A stretch of 64,000 nucleotides of DNA from Castanea sativa (GCF_040712315.1 NC_134017.1:1456001-1520000); one strand, 5' to 3'; numbered from the stretch's first letter, positions 1 to 11,163 are shown. Notes: a model not told the origin generated them from the letters alone. Program-made: numbers and translations.

Positions 1-337
1 GTTCTGAGAAAAAGCCCAATAAATCTCCACTTTCGCTCAATGGTCCGAAATACCCTAAGAATAGAATAATTTGTTGGGGCCCAAGGGCCCATACACAACC
101 CCATGCTTCAAAAGAGTTTGAGGCCCAAAAAAACTAGAGAGAATCAAATCCCTCTTGGCTTACCCTCCCTAAAATGAAATTCCAGGGTTAGGACCACGTG
201 CTCCGTCCATTTTAAAAAAGAAAACAACTGGACTTTTTTTTAAAAACAATGTCAGATTTGCAAATATAATTGATAATTCAAAGTTATCTCATTCAAATAA
301 TTGATATATTTTTTAATAGAGTTTTAACTTATAGTAT

Positions 338-498
338 TCGTTCTTGATGATAACTCTTTATCATCAAATCAAGACACCAATTAATTATTTCTTTTAAAAA
401 AAAAAAAGACACCAATTAGTTTGTTGTTTAGGCGAAGATTGAATTCTAGATTGCTTATTTAACTATTAGAGATTTTACCGGTTAAGCTAACTGGAACC
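338..498 (-). mobile_element. tRNA-derived SINE, copy 1
   Basis: Read on the minus strand this begins with a tRNA-like head (GTTCCAGTTAGCTTAACCGG, A-box region), continues through a degenerate B box near 440-455 and ends in a body that encodes the TTGGTGTCTTG and TGATGATAAAGAG-type segments seen in the copies at 5681 and 25728. The body holds a short internal duplication: the segment AGACACCAATTA occurs twice, separated by an A-rich run at 395-407. SINEs are transcribed by RNA polymerase III and mobilised by LINE machinery. No clear target duplication was found. Confidence 0.6.
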
Positions 499-1960
499 CA
501 TAAATAATTGACACTTTAATAGTGTTAGGGATGATAAATTACTTTCAACTCGCTTAAATTTTTGACTTGTCTCTCCCATCTAAAATTCTAAATAAGAGAT
601 GCATGCCTTAAATAAGAAACGGGACAGAGACAAGACACCCTTGATTTAACCTTACTTTGTATTTTTGCCATTCCTAAGACTATCATTTGCTATCCCTTAC
701 GTGAAATATTTTATTGCAGACTAATAAGTTTTTTATTTAATGGGGGTGGGGAGGGAAGGGGGAGACATGTTAACACAGGATTTACAAATCTGAAAAATTG
801 GATTTCTTTGATTGATTGTAATTCCTATGGGAAGATTTTTTTTTTTGATTATTTTTGTTTTGAGATAGTCAGGCTCACTCTCATAGGGAAGCCTATGGAT
901 CGAATCTGAACTCATCCCTTTTGAAGAATGAATTGAAGTGCATATACGTTGGAATTGCAACATGGCTGCTAAGAGAGGTGCCATGAGATGTTTGTAAGAT
1001 GGACTTGAAATGGGAACTCCGATAATTACCTTTTGAGGGTCCAAACAATTGCTAAGCTTGCATAAGGTTTTTTAGAAAGGATTCATTTAATAAAGGGCCT
1101 TAGGGCCCAAAATTTAACGAAGAGCTTACACATAGAATACAAATGGGCTACATTGAAGCACACAAGTACTACTTGTGCCCTAACAAATTTGAACCTCATG
1201 GGCTGAGAAGCTGTGATTGATTATCAATTTCCATGGATCATATTCACTGGCTTTTCGTTGATAATTAGTGTCTTGTGTCTCTTGTGTCTAGAGTCAACAT
1301 TCTTTAGTTTTGTTTCTAATTAATTGTAGCATCAGTCAGTTGCATCATTTCAAACCACTTTAGTGTCAAGAGCATTGTTGATGTGTTGGCATTTCTGAGA
1401 GTCGTACAAAAGGAAAAAAAAAAAGTAAGGGCCAAGAATGCTGTGTTAAATTTGGGAAATTGTGGAATCATTTTCATTATTGATCTTGTACTTGTTATCA
1501 CTAATGTCCACCTTGAAATAGAATGATAAAATTGGGATGTCTATAGTTCAAAGTTGACTTAAGATATTCAGCAAAAAAAAAGAAAAAAAAAAAGACTTAA
1601 GATGAACCTTTAGGTACAAGGGAAGATGCAAACCCATGCATACAAGAGGTAGATCCCAGCAAGTTCATTATAGATCCCAGCAAGTTTATGATGAGATACC
1701 TGGCTTCTCCTTGAGAATGGGCAAAACAATCTGTTGGAGCATTTTAATATTATTTAACTAAAAAAAAATTTATATGATAATATAAATGTAAAAATGTGAG
1801 AGTTAATATGGAAGATAAAAAATTAGTAAAAATGTTTAATTCTATATTGAAAAGGAAATAGACTATTTTATTCTTTTTAATTGTGGTGATTAATAGACTA
1901 ATATGTATTGATTCAGATATTAAGCTAGATACGTGCGTAAGGGAGAGGTAGAGGGATATA
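499..1960. other. AT-rich intergenic DNA, no supported gene
   Basis: I see no coding region that I can support. A 103-codon minus-strand frame at 733-1044 is intact, but it matches nothing I recognise and has no promoter or splice context. The stretch also holds poly-A/T runs and, at 1636-1690, a short duplicated phrase (TAGATCCCAGCAAGTT twice, about 40 bp apart). Confidence 0.4.
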
Positions 1961-2035
1961 TATATAAAAGCTCAGTGTCGTTATGAACAAAATTTGGCTA
2001 TAAATTTGGTTGTAGCCAATAACTACAATTTTTCT

Positions 2036-2090
<55 letters not shown>

Positions 2091-2103
2091 CTCAGTTTTG
2101 TTA
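1961..2103. repeat. 22-bp direct repeats flanking a transposon-end fragment and (TA)n
   Basis: The phrase TATATAAAAGCTCAGT is followed by a near-identical TGTCGTTATG or TTTGTTATG at about 1961-1986 and again at 2078-2103. Between them lie about 50 bp that match the terminal repeat of the foldback element at 2338-3028 (ACAAAATTTGGCTATAAATT) and then a pure TA run (about 2038-2087). It looks like a remnant insertion whose end grew into a microsatellite. Confidence 0.5.
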
Positions 2104-2337
2104 TGTTTCTTGAAGGATAAACATATTTTATTGACCTAAGCAACCACATAATTGAATTTAATGGACAAAGATTGGATCCAAACCAACTTGGAGCTAGCTC
2201 CTCCTACATATTAGGTGACGATTTATAAAACTAAAAAATGGATTATTTAAATAAGTCACGTGACTCGTTAGCTAAAACTAAACCAGTTAAAGAGATAAAT
2301 TTCTTTCAAATTTAATTTCCTTCCCTATATAATTTAT

Positions 2338-3028
2338 GAAAAAAGTTTGGTTACAAATTTGGTTGTAGTCAATGATTATAATTTCACTTAATATCTATTT
2401 ATTGGATGTGAATTTTGATAAATCCATCATTGAATTATATTTTCTTCTTATATCTTTCATGCTTGCAAAATTTCCAAAATATCAAATATCAATAGATATG
2501 TCATCAATCAAATATATATTTGGCATGCATATTAAAGACATAAAGAACAAAAAAAAAAAAAAAATCCCACCTCATCTTATATATGCTAAAAACGTTATGG
2601 ATTGGCCAAATTTTTACTCTTGATTGCTAAGACCATCAAGGGCCACACGAATAACTGTAATTGTCATAAAAAGTATGGTTAATTGGGAAAAAAGTCACAT
2701 TTGTAGATATGCCCTTCAAATTTGATCTCTGTTATTTGGATGGTAATTATAAGCTTTTCTTCTTAAAGAGGGATTCATGTCAAAGTTTGTGCCAATTGGA
2801 TATCAAAGTTGTATGCATAATTTTAGACTACAAAAACTTTCAATTTAAACAATTTATTGATGACATAGTTATTGATCTTTCATCTTCAGGAAATTTTGTA
2901 AGCATGATAGATATAAGAAGAAAATGTAATCTAATAATAGATTTGTCAAAATTCACTTCCAACAAAAAGATATTGAGTAAAGTTGTTACGTTAAACTACA
3001 ACAAATTTTATAGCCAAATTTTGTCCTT
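2338..3028. mobile_element. Foldback (long-TIR) DNA element
   Basis: The two ends are long imperfect inverted repeats. The left arm (2338-about 2530) and the reverse complement of the right arm (about 2840-3028) both read through the same series of phrases: TTTGGTTGTAG/TTTGTTGTAG, AATATCTTTTTGTTGGA-like, GTGAATTTTGA, TTTTCTTCTTATATCT, CATGCTT.CAAAATTTCC and ATGTCATCAAT. Arms of roughly 190 bp with a short unrelated middle are typical of foldback or Mutator-like non-autonomous elements. The two plus-strand frames inside it are products of the arms, not genes. It sits at the end of the copia relic that starts at 3008. I could not fix a target duplication. Confidence 0.6.
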
Positions 3029-3560
3029 AATGTAATCCACATAATCCATAGTTATGATGCCACTACTTTGATAAGATCGTACAATACTGTGTTTTATTCT
3101 TATATGTTTGGATTTACTGTTGTAATAACAATTTTTAACTCTAAGAATTGTGGCAGTATTATCACAATGAATTAAAATTGGTGGAATTGGCTTTTCCCAA
3201 TGTGCAATTTCATATAAAAAATCTCTAAGCCAATTTGTTTCTTCACTAGTTGAATATAAAGCTATTAGTTCAGCTTCCATTGTAGAATTAGCGATTATAG
3301 TTTTCCTTTTAGATTTCCAACAAACAACATCACTATCTAAGGTAAAAACATAACCAGTAGTAAAGAGAGAGAATCACCTGATAATGTATTCTAATTGGCA
3401 TCACTAAAAACTTCAATTAGAACAAAAAACTTTTTATAAAACAAGCTATAGGTTTTGGCATCAATTAAATATCTCATCACTCGCTCAATAGCTAGCCATT
3501 GATCTCTACTAGGCTTACTAGTAAATCTACTAAGTACTGCTACCACAACAAGATCTCCTC
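3008..3560 (-). pseudogene. Ty1/copia RNase H relic
   Basis: The minus-strand frame at 3008-3280 contains the end of a copia polyprotein RNase H domain: AELIAL near its start, ETNWLRDFL, a HCDN motif with the metal-binding Asp, then KSKHIRIKHS and a YV segment. Sequence to the right (3281-3560) still encodes the preceding part in broken frames, for example an RDQWLAIERVMRYL-like stretch where copia enzymes have ..D..A..RVLRYL. RNase H would degrade the RNA strand during reverse transcription. Stops and frame changes, no LTRs nearby and an abrupt join with the foldback element at about 3028 show it is dead. The LADxLTK-type end expected of the family is replaced by transposon sequence. Confidence 0.75.
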
Positions 3561-4388
3561 AGCAGTGCTAGTAGCTTTGCTTTCTCAGCGGCTTGGCTCA
3601 TAGTTGCTACAAGTATCATCTCTTTCTCTCTCTCTCTCTCTCTCTCTCACCTAGTATCATTTCAGACTCTCTCTCACTTTATTATTTTCATCTTAGCATT
3701 CGCAATTCTCACTTTATCTCATATCAGTCTCTTTTTGCTTTTTTTATTTTGATAGTAGAAGGAAATTGTAAAATTTCATATATTATGTGTGTCTGTTTTT
3801 ATTTTTTATGATGACGATATATTCAAATTATCTTTTTATTAGATTTTATATAGTTTAAGTTTCTTAATTACCAACCCAGAAAAAATTCCTAGAACTGCAG
3901 CTAATTATGGTTAAACAAACCACAATTTGCATATTTCTTTATGTTATGCAATACAACTGGCCTCTTTAGCAACTTGACGTGGGTAATGCCTTCCTCATTC
4001 CTCCTTTGCATTTTTAAAGGGGAAGTTTATAATATGGCACGAACTCCATGTTTCATTGGCTCCTCTAGTCAAGATTATTTTATTTTACTTTTGTGTGTGG
4101 AAAGATTGAGTAATTTCAATAACAAACAATTAACAATATATATGTACAAAACAACATTTTATCTCCTAATCACGAATACCAGCATCCAACCAACACAGTA
4201 GCAGGTAAGCCTCCTGTATTTAACTTAAAAGTTACAAATGTACAGAACAAATAGACATAACAGCAACAAATTAAACCAAACTATTCCTTTTAAATATCAC
4301 AATAGGATTAAAATTTCATTTGCAACACAACACTCAATTCATAATTGAGTCGCGGCGGTGCATTTTGCTCTCTATTCTTCCTTTGACA
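3561..4388. other. Non-coding stretch with (CT)n
   Basis: A CT microsatellite lies at about 3622-3648. The rest is AT-rich with no recognisable gene, RNA or terminal repeat. Confidence 0.4.
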
Positions 4389-4814
4389 TCACTTTTGATG
4401 ACTAAGATGAGTTGTACTGTTGTGCACACAAACAATGGCATTCATTTGTCTCCATAGATGATAGATACGTACAAAAGTCCACCAAGGTAACTCTTTTGGT
4501 AAATGGGCATTTAAAAAATAGGCCATCCGAGTCCTCTCTGCTAGCTCTGTAGAAATTACAGAGGCTATCTCCAGACATTCCCCATTGCATCTCATTTTAG
4601 CCATGGTAGGAAGTTTGCTGAGCATAGTCATCCATCGAACAAGGGAATGCCTAGGGACTACAGTTGAACCACAACAATGTCCGCCATTCCACCTTGGGCC
4701 CTCTACCTCTAATCTCATTCCAAGCACCTCACACCTAAATTTTGAAGAGGCAGACCAGAGAACTCTATCCACCTCTTCCAAATTAAAAAAGTGAAAATTA
4801 CTTGGGATGCGCAC
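4389..4814 (-). pseudogene. LINE relic: RT zinc-binding (zf-RVT) region
   Basis: The minus-strand frame resembles the zinc-binding domain downstream of the reverse transcriptase in plant L1-type LINEs. The stretch VPRHSLVRWMTMLSKLPTMA corresponds to the family's P..SF..W....RL.T. segment, and after a frame change FFKCPFTKRV corresponds to the H.FF.CPF...W segment. A third frame resumes with HLWRQMNA, matching the family's IWKERN-like continuation. At least two frameshifts separate these pieces, so it is inactive. The polymerase core and any 3' tail were not found. The product would have been part of the LINE ORF2 protein. Confidence 0.65.
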
Positions 4815-5680
4815 TAGGTAGTTTTATGATTTATCTAGTAGATCTCCAAATATAAGTAGTGACAGAGCTAGGATTATAACTGCAGGAGCAAGATTGAAAG
4901 CAAAATTAATTTGAAAAATAATTTTATTGATATTAAGTTATTAGCAACAAAATAAATAAATGAATAAATTATTTGCTAATATAATTTTCATACACAATCT
5001 AATATAAAATATTATCTTTTATTTTTTTATTTTTTTTATAATCAATATAATATATTATCTTTAGTTTACTTTTGCATACCTAGTTTAATTTATCCAACAT
5101 TTTTTCATATTTTAAAACCATTGCATGATTTTTTATTATTCTCAATAGTCTTGAAAATAAGAAAGTATCTTACCAAGAAAATATATATGTGAGTGAGTGT
5201 GTGTGCCATAGGGTTAGGTTTTGCAATAATCTCAATTATATTTCATATCTTTAAAATAAAGAAATCGTAATAATTAATTCATATTTAATAACAAACAAAT
5301 CTAAAAATTAAGCAAAAAATTTGTAAAGTTTAAACATTGAATTTTTTTTTAAAAATAAATTGTTGTAAAAGTTTAAAAAATATATCGATATACGTGCAAA
5401 ATTGTAGATTTTAAGAAAATATTACTTTGAATTTGACCTTTTAGTTAAAATTTGTACTTGTAGTAAAAAATAATGTCTGAGACTAAAAAAGTTTGGAAAC
5501 ATAAGAAAACTTTATTAGTGGAGATGCTACTTTTATTGCAAACTGCAAAGGACATAAAAGTAATTTTCTTTTTAAGTGTTGTTTTCGGAAGAGAAAATTT
5601 TATTATTATTATTATTATTATGCAGGACACACTATTTTTATTTTTATTTTTTTAAAAAAGTTTCAATTTGTGGTGTACTT
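4815..5680. other. AT-rich non-coding DNA, possible hAT end
   Basis: At about 4857 the phrase AGTGACAGAGCTAGGATTAT resembles the CAGTGGCGGAGCCAGGATT-type start of plant hAT elements, but no partner end was identified. The remainder is AT-rich with an (ATT)n run at about 5600-5621. Confidence 0.3.
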
Positions 5681-5808
5681 GTTTTTTTATGATAACGCTC
5701 TTTATCATTAGACCAAAATATCTATCAATTCTTAATGTAGGTGGGAATTGAACTTTGAATAATTTATTCAACCATCAAAGACTATTAATTAAGTTAACTA
5801 GAACACAT
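5681..5808 (-). mobile_element. tRNA-derived SINE, copy 2
   Basis: The minus strand reads GTTCTAGTTAACTTAATT (A-box head), AGTCTTTGATGGTTGAATAA, a B-box-like AGTTCAATTCCCACCTAC, and a tail with TTTTGGTCTAATGATAAAGAG. These parts occur in the same order in the copies at 338 and 25728. An oligo-T run (minus-strand A-rich tail) lies just left of it. Confidence 0.65.
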
Positions 5809-6074
5809 ATCTAGAAGCTAATTTTAAATATAATAAGAAAAGTAAGTTCTCCCTTTTCAATTGTGTCATGAGGCAAATAATTTTATATATTTTTTGTTAA
5901 TGAAGTCTTGGGGAGGTAGGGGATCAAGTGTTCTATTTGAGTACATAATAATCAACCTCGGCTCCAAAATAGCATGCAACATCATAATTAATTATTTTGA
6001 ATCTAGACGTTTAATATCGCCTATTTCACACATTAGATTTCAGGCAATTTAACTATCTAGAATTTACTTCCAAA

Positions 6075-6183
6075 AAAAAAATTATCTAGAAAATGAAAGA
6101 AATAATATATGAGTTTATATACCCATGGGCTAGACATTAGGTTAGGCTTAGGTATGTGTGGGCTAGGCTCTCTTGTCCAAATA

Positions 6184-6227
<44 letters not shown>

Positions 6228-6900
6228 TTTTGAGTAAGTAAGTATGTGCACAACAATTTGTACTTAACATTGTATTCAAAGTCTCTCATTCATACAACTA
6301 CTTTTTACATTATCAGTGTATTTATAGTCTCTCATTCATAAAATTCCTTATTGATAAACTTTTGAAGAGAAAATATTTTTGTACATACATCTGCATAGAG
6401 TCAAAGAGAGCTAAAAGAGACATATATAGTTTAATTTGTTGTGCATAGAGGTTGGAATGCTTCTGCATGTTGATCATTTTATCCTATAAGGCAGAAGCCC
6501 GTAAGTCTCTAAACATCACTAATTGCCGTAAGTTTCTAAACATCCACTATTTGTTTGAAGGATAAAATCTGCTTTAAGAAAATTGTGTCAAATAAATTGA
6601 TCAGTTTTGCATTATATTTATGCATCTAGTTTATGAGTTATTTAATTATTTTACTGTTTTAATCTAATTTTTTTTATTGAATCTATTTGTGTTCTTGTTT
6701 ATGATTAGGTCCATATGTTTTTATTTATATGATCATAAAAGTAATTTGTCTTGCTCAATCACTAAAATCTTTTTTTTTTTTTCAATGAACAATTTTACTA
6801 ATGGTCACTCCCAGGGCCACATTTTTTTTTTTTTTTGAGAATGTCCCAAGGCCACCTTGATATGTTATTGTTAAATATATTATCAATGCGATGTATTATA
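6075..6900. repeat. 0.8-kb duplicated segment, copy 1
   Basis: This segment is repeated in the same orientation at 18243-19020. Shared phrases in order include TAGAAAATGAAAGAAATAAT, TTAGGTTAGGCTTAGGTATG, TCAAAGTCTCTC, CATAGAGTCAAAGAGA, GGAATGCTTCT and GGCCACCTTGATATG. It contains a (TG)n(TA)n run at about 6188-6230 that the second copy lacks. No gene is visible in either copy. Confidence 0.8.
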
Positions 6901-6912
6901 CCATGTTGTATA

Positions 6913-7176
6913 TGTTAGAGTAGATGTGGAAAGGGAAGTATAGAATAGAAATGCTAAGAACACAAGAGTTACATGGTTCAGCCTTGTTAGCCTACATTCA
7001 CGAAAAAATCCCTTAAGGGCTACATTTTTATTATGTAAGAGTGTAGTATAATAACTTGTGTTACAATGAACCCTAACATGAGTATATACAGGCGACTAAA
7101 TCCTAGACTACTAGCATAAGCAGAAGTGGGTTTGGGCCTATTACATTAGGCTAATATTTCTAATATATTTCTAACA
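6913..7176 (-). mobile_element. Copia-type LTR (264 bp)
   Basis: The segment is bounded by the perfect inverted ends TGTTAG and CTAACA. Immediately to the right is CCCTCTCTCAAACTCAAGG, whose complement is the purine-rich tract with a TTGAGTTTGAG signature that precedes many plant copia 3' LTRs. This is therefore the 3' LTR of a minus-strand element. The opposite LTR was not found, so the element is incomplete. Confidence 0.7.
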
Positions 7177-7983
7177 CCCTCTCTCAAACTCAAGGTGAAA
7201 GCTTGATAAAAGATTGAGGTTGGATAAGCATGAGAAGATCCCTTGGAGATGTCTTGAAGAATGCTTTTGAAAAAACTACAATGAAGAATGTGCCAATTGA
7301 CCAATTTCGGAGTTTGAAATTAAGAAACAGAGTCCAAAATTGAAATCTACGAGAAAAACTGAGCAAGATAGGCCATTTTGAAAATTTTGATTTTTGGTCA
7401 AAGGTCAACGTAAAGTCAAAGTCAACAGTCAAACAAAGTCAATGGGCTATACAATTCGGGTTAATTTCGGGTTTCCGAGTCGGATCATGGATTGGTTGTA
7501 GAGACACTGACGTCATCCTATGACGTGGCACTGACGTCATCCTATGACGTGGCACTGACAAGGATAAGGCTTGCGTGACTGATGATGTGGCATGCTTGTG
7601 TGTTGTTGATGTGGCATAATGACGTCAGCATGACATTATCGAAATTCTTAGGTGCGTGGGTGGCATGTGGAGGCGAGGCCAGAAACTGGGTGGCGCGTGA
7701 CGGCGCGTGTAAGATTGTTTAAGGGCCAGGTTCTAGAGATACGTAGATCGGCAGATGGCAAGTTCTTTATGGTGGCGCATGTGTCCAAAACACAATCTAG
7801 GCGTGAAGAATTTGTGGTGGCTCATGGAATGAGTGTTGGAATTTGTTTTATAAATAAGTTTATTCTGGGAACTCAATTGATTGTGAAATATACGCTCAAG
7901 ATAGAATTGTTGATGAAGGCGCATTGCTTGTAGTTTCGTAGGCTTGTTGACAAGATAGAATTGTCTATCATCTAGAAGTAATA
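7177..7983 (-). mobile_element. Internal remnant of the copia-type element
   Basis: This sequence adjoins the LTR at 6913-7176. I recognise no gag or pol. The 80-codon minus-strand frame at 7190-7432 is probably untranslated element sequence. The stretch 7508-7627 carries five ACGT-core sites, including a 24-bp unit present twice. The Ty3/gypsy element at 7984 interrupts it. Confidence 0.5.
7508..7627. promoter_or_regulatory. Cluster of ACGT (bZIP-type) sites
   Basis: TGACGTCA occurs at 7508, 7532 and 7620, and TGACGTGG at 7521 and 7545. The 7508-7531 unit is repeated as 7532-7555. TGACGTCA and ACGTGG are known core sites for plant bZIP factors (TGA, ABF and HY5 types). In a retroelement they could act as enhancer elements, but function is inferred only from the motifs. 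Confidence 0.45.
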
Positions 7984-8459
7984 TGATGAAGCAAAAAATC
8001 GTCAATCATTCTGAGTTCGTCCGGATAGGGCCGATCACACTCCTGTGTCATGACGGAAACAAGAGCTCATTCAAATGGTCACCGGTGTGGTGCCTGTCAC
8101 AACGCCTCCGATGCCAAAGTTAATGCAAAAGAGGGTTTATAAAAATAAAAACCAAATAACTCAGTATATCTTGTGACTATGTATGTACCTCGTATTAGCG
8201 TTGTGAGGGCTTTATATATCCCTCTGGATTCTAACCGCTGTGGACGGTACTGTAGTGTTAATGTCTTTCTTGATAATGTCTTCAACTGAGTAATGAGATT
8301 CAATACATTTCCAATGGTTCGTCCAGCTGGTTTCGTAACCATCTGGGACATTATTGACAGCATTGAATGGTCTTATCATCCTTGACAATGATGCGGATAA
8401 TCGGTCAGGTTCGTCTGTGGAGGCGATCTCGTCCTTGTTTGACTTCGTCAATCCCATCA
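7984..8459 (-). repeat. 3' LTR of the Ty3/gypsy element
   Basis: Same length as the right LTR and about 91% identical by hand count. A minus-strand TATA box, TATATAAA, lies at 8211-8218. Transcripts would therefore start in the LTR and run leftwards. Confidence 0.93.
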
Positions 8460-8472
8460 ATTGCCCCCAGGT
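8460..8472 (-). promoter_or_regulatory. Polypurine tract of the Ty3/gypsy element
   Basis: The minus strand reads ACCTGGGGGCAAT immediately before the 3' LTR, the place where plus-strand DNA synthesis is primed in LTR elements. Confidence 0.75.
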
Positions 8473-9182
8473 TCCATGGTCGTCATGACGTGTCCTGACA
8501 ATCATGGAAGATGAAAGGGTGTTTTTTTTTAGGCGACCTTTGGGATTTCGCGCCGCATTGAATGCGTAGTGGCGGTGTTATGCTGGTCGTGGCCACGTGG
8601 CATGTTACAGTTGGAAAGGGCTTATGTCCTCATTGTGTGACCCTTGGGTTTCCCGCCGATTTTCGGTTTTTCTTTTTTGGATTTTTAAACTTCTCTTCTC
8701 TAACTTTACTTTTCATTTTCTCCAAGCTTTCAGTTATTTCTCTGAGCGTTTTCTCCCGTAGTTTTTCTCTGTCACTATCTTTCGAGCCGGTGCATGCTTG
8801 GTGTTGGGCTTCTCGCTTTTCTACTCTGAGGTATGTTCTTCTCCTTTTCCTTCTTCCAATTCCTTCCTTTTCTTTTTGCAAACATCTGATTTCCTTTTCT
8901 TTTCTTTTTGGCCTCTGTTTCTTGGTTTTTGAGAACTTTAGCACTTTCCTATTTTCCTGTATCCTTCTTGGGTGTCCATGGTTAGTAATTTTGAAGTTAG
9001 AATAGCTTGCCCTTTGGTTTCCTTTCTTTTTGTGCGTTTAGGGGGGGTCCTTAGGTGTTTTCCCAAACCTTGAGAATTTCATTTTCGAGGGTAACAGCTT
9101 AGGCGTTGTCTTGGGTGAATTGTTTCCGTTGCTTTGTCAATTAGTTGACTAGTTTGAGGGTTTGGCGAGAGAGTAAAGGTCA
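8473..9182 (+). promoter_or_regulatory. Presumed promoter and leader of the antisense gene
   Basis: This part of the element lies upstream of the plus-strand gene at 9183. It is rich in CT (8660-9000), as many plant 5' leaders are. Long frames on both strands here look like composition artefacts. Tat elements with antisense genes are reported to carry an internal promoter near this position; no TATA box is obvious. Confidence 0.35.
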
Positions 9183-10544
9183 ATGTCTGAGGTTAAGTCT
9201 AGTGATCTCGAGACTAGGTTGTCATCTAGCGGCGACCCCATAGAGGGGGATACGGCCGCGTCGACCCTTAAAAAGGTTAGGGCCTTTCACGCCCTCGTAG
9301 AGGTGTGTGGGTTGGACGCTGATGTTGTGGGTAGGTTTAGGGATAGGTTTCAATTTTCGGAACGGGTTCGTGTTCGTCGGCCTACTGACGAGGAGAGGGC
9401 TTGCCAATTCTTTCCAGGTGAAGTGTGCTTCTATGAGGCCGCTTTCACTTGTGGACTTAGGCTTCTTGTCCATTCGTTTGTGATGGAGCTTTTAGCTTAT
9501 CTTGGTATCGCTCCTGGGCAACTTATGCCCAATTCGTGGAGAATAGTGGTCAATTGTATGGAAATATGGTTGGCCACTTGGGAGAGGAGAACCAGGATCG
9601 CCAAGGGTTTACTTTTGTCCTTCAGGTACTGGAAGTCCAGATTTGTCTTTGTGTGCGGGGACGATTTTGAGACCCCTTCTAGCCGGGATTGGGGTGATAT
9701 CCCCAGATTGCTTTGTTGGTGGGGAACCCTGACTTTAGGTGCGTCAGTATCCTTTCCTGTCTTTTTTACCTTTTTTGAATCCACTATTATCGTCATTAAC
9801 CTCTTTGATTCCTATGCAGTTAAAAGGAGGCCTAAGCTCAAAAGCAGGTATAAGGACCGTGTTGAAAAGGCAATTGAGTACTTCCAGACCATCGAAAACT
9901 AGGACGACCTAGTAGATCCGCGGACGCTTGCTTTTTACAATCTCGGCCCCGATCTGTTCCCCTACGTTCGGCGGAGCATTGATATTGAAGGAAAGAAGAG
10001 TAAGCATTGAGTTCGTCAGTCTTGGTCCCCATATCTATATTTGGTTCCTTTGCTCTTTTATAAGTGTTTTCTTCTTGTAGAAATGATGACGAAGTTTAAC
10101 AAAGGTATGTACGAGAAGATGCGGTCCAAGAGGGATAAACCGCTGTCCAATATTGGAAAAAAGGTGGTCTGTGTCAAGGGGAAGGTTTCCTCTGTCACTC
10201 TAACTGCTTCAGCTACTCCAGTTGTTTTTGGCACTGAGACAACAAAGATGGCTTCTCCTGCCACCTCGATCGAAGAGATCTCAACCCCTGCTTCAAAAAG
10301 GCCTCGCACGTCTGATAGGGGGAAGGACAATGCTTGCTCATCCACTATCTGGGATGACGAGAGGTTGGCGACGGACAGGGCTCATGGGGTCGTGACCGCA
10401 GAGGACCTGAAGGTGTTCTCGGGTTTACCTCCAAATGAGCTAATGAATTGTCATCTCCATAAGCTCATCCAAGTAACCCGCTCGTGCTAAGTTATCTTTT
10501 TTATTATATATAGGTGTACTAAGGTTAAATTCCTTCGTGTGTTT

Positions 10545-10616
<72 letters not shown>

Positions 10617-11163
10617 AGGTGTTGGGGGAGACCATTTATCTTTCCTCGGAGTACCTTGCTCAAGGGGCTAAGGTTGAGTTCTCGCTCTCTCGGATTAAGG
10701 TCCTGGAGATGGAGAACTCGAAGTTGAAGAAGGATTTATAGCTTCAATGGAGGATGTTTATCATGCCAGGGAGGAGGTCAAGAAATTGAACGACGAGCTT
10801 AACGTCTAGCAGCAGCTAGTTTTGGAGAAGGACGAGCAGCTTGCAGCTGCCAAGGAGAAGATCAAGGTCGTCGCTTCTAGGGCCATTGAGGGTTTTCAGC
10901 AGAATAAGGAGTACAACTCCGTGTTTTTCAGTTGGTATTTCAAGGGGTTCGAGCTTTTGAGGAGATACTGTATCAAGCACCCTTCTGGAATAGATTTGGA
11001 AACGCTGGACATGAAGGAAGTGGACGGGGAGAAATCTGCTGACGAGGCTGCTCAAGCAACGACCGCTGACGCTCCCGGAGACACTCCTGCCGTTGATGTC
11101 CTAGTTGTTGAAGCTCATGCCCTTGGTGCCCTCACTAACGAAGATGCTTCTCCGAACACTTGA
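9183..11163 (+). pseudogene. Antisense spliced gene of the Tat element (Transposase_28 type)
   Basis: The plus-strand gene lies opposite to gag-pol. My exon model is 9183-9738, 9820-9999, 10081-10472 and 10619-11163. Introns of 81, 81 and 146 bp have GT...AG ends and keep one frame. Exon 1 holds the conserved block (FFPGEVCFYEAAFTCGLRL, then LLAYLGIAPGQL, then NSWRI) of the Pfam family 'putative gypsy type transposon' (Transposase_28). Exon 3 is Ser/Thr-rich with a KRPR basic patch. Exon 4 is a predicted coiled coil (KVLEMENSKLKKDL, EEVKKLNDELN, KDEQLAAAKEKIK), followed by GFELLRRYCIKHPSG and an acidic Ala-rich tail. It is broken by TAG at 9900-9902, a frame change near 10736-10741 and TAG at 10807-10809. 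Its role in the retroelement is unknown. Intron 1 is a multiple of three and open, so it could also be retained. Confidence 0.82.
10547..10613 (+). repeat. (CT)n microsatellite inside an intron
   Basis: A pure CT run of about 66 bp fills most of intron 3 of the antisense gene and ends in TTTTTAG at the acceptor. It therefore doubles as the polypyrimidine tract. Confidence 0.85.

Noticed and set aside
733..1044. 103-codon minus-strand frame
   Set aside because: No recognised domain, promoter or splice context, and it lies in AT-rich DNA; kept only as a note.
8562..9005. 147-codon plus-strand frame rich in Phe, Leu and Ser, and its Lys-rich antisense
   Set aside because: It is a CT-rich leader region of the retrotransposon; the composition alone explains both open frames.
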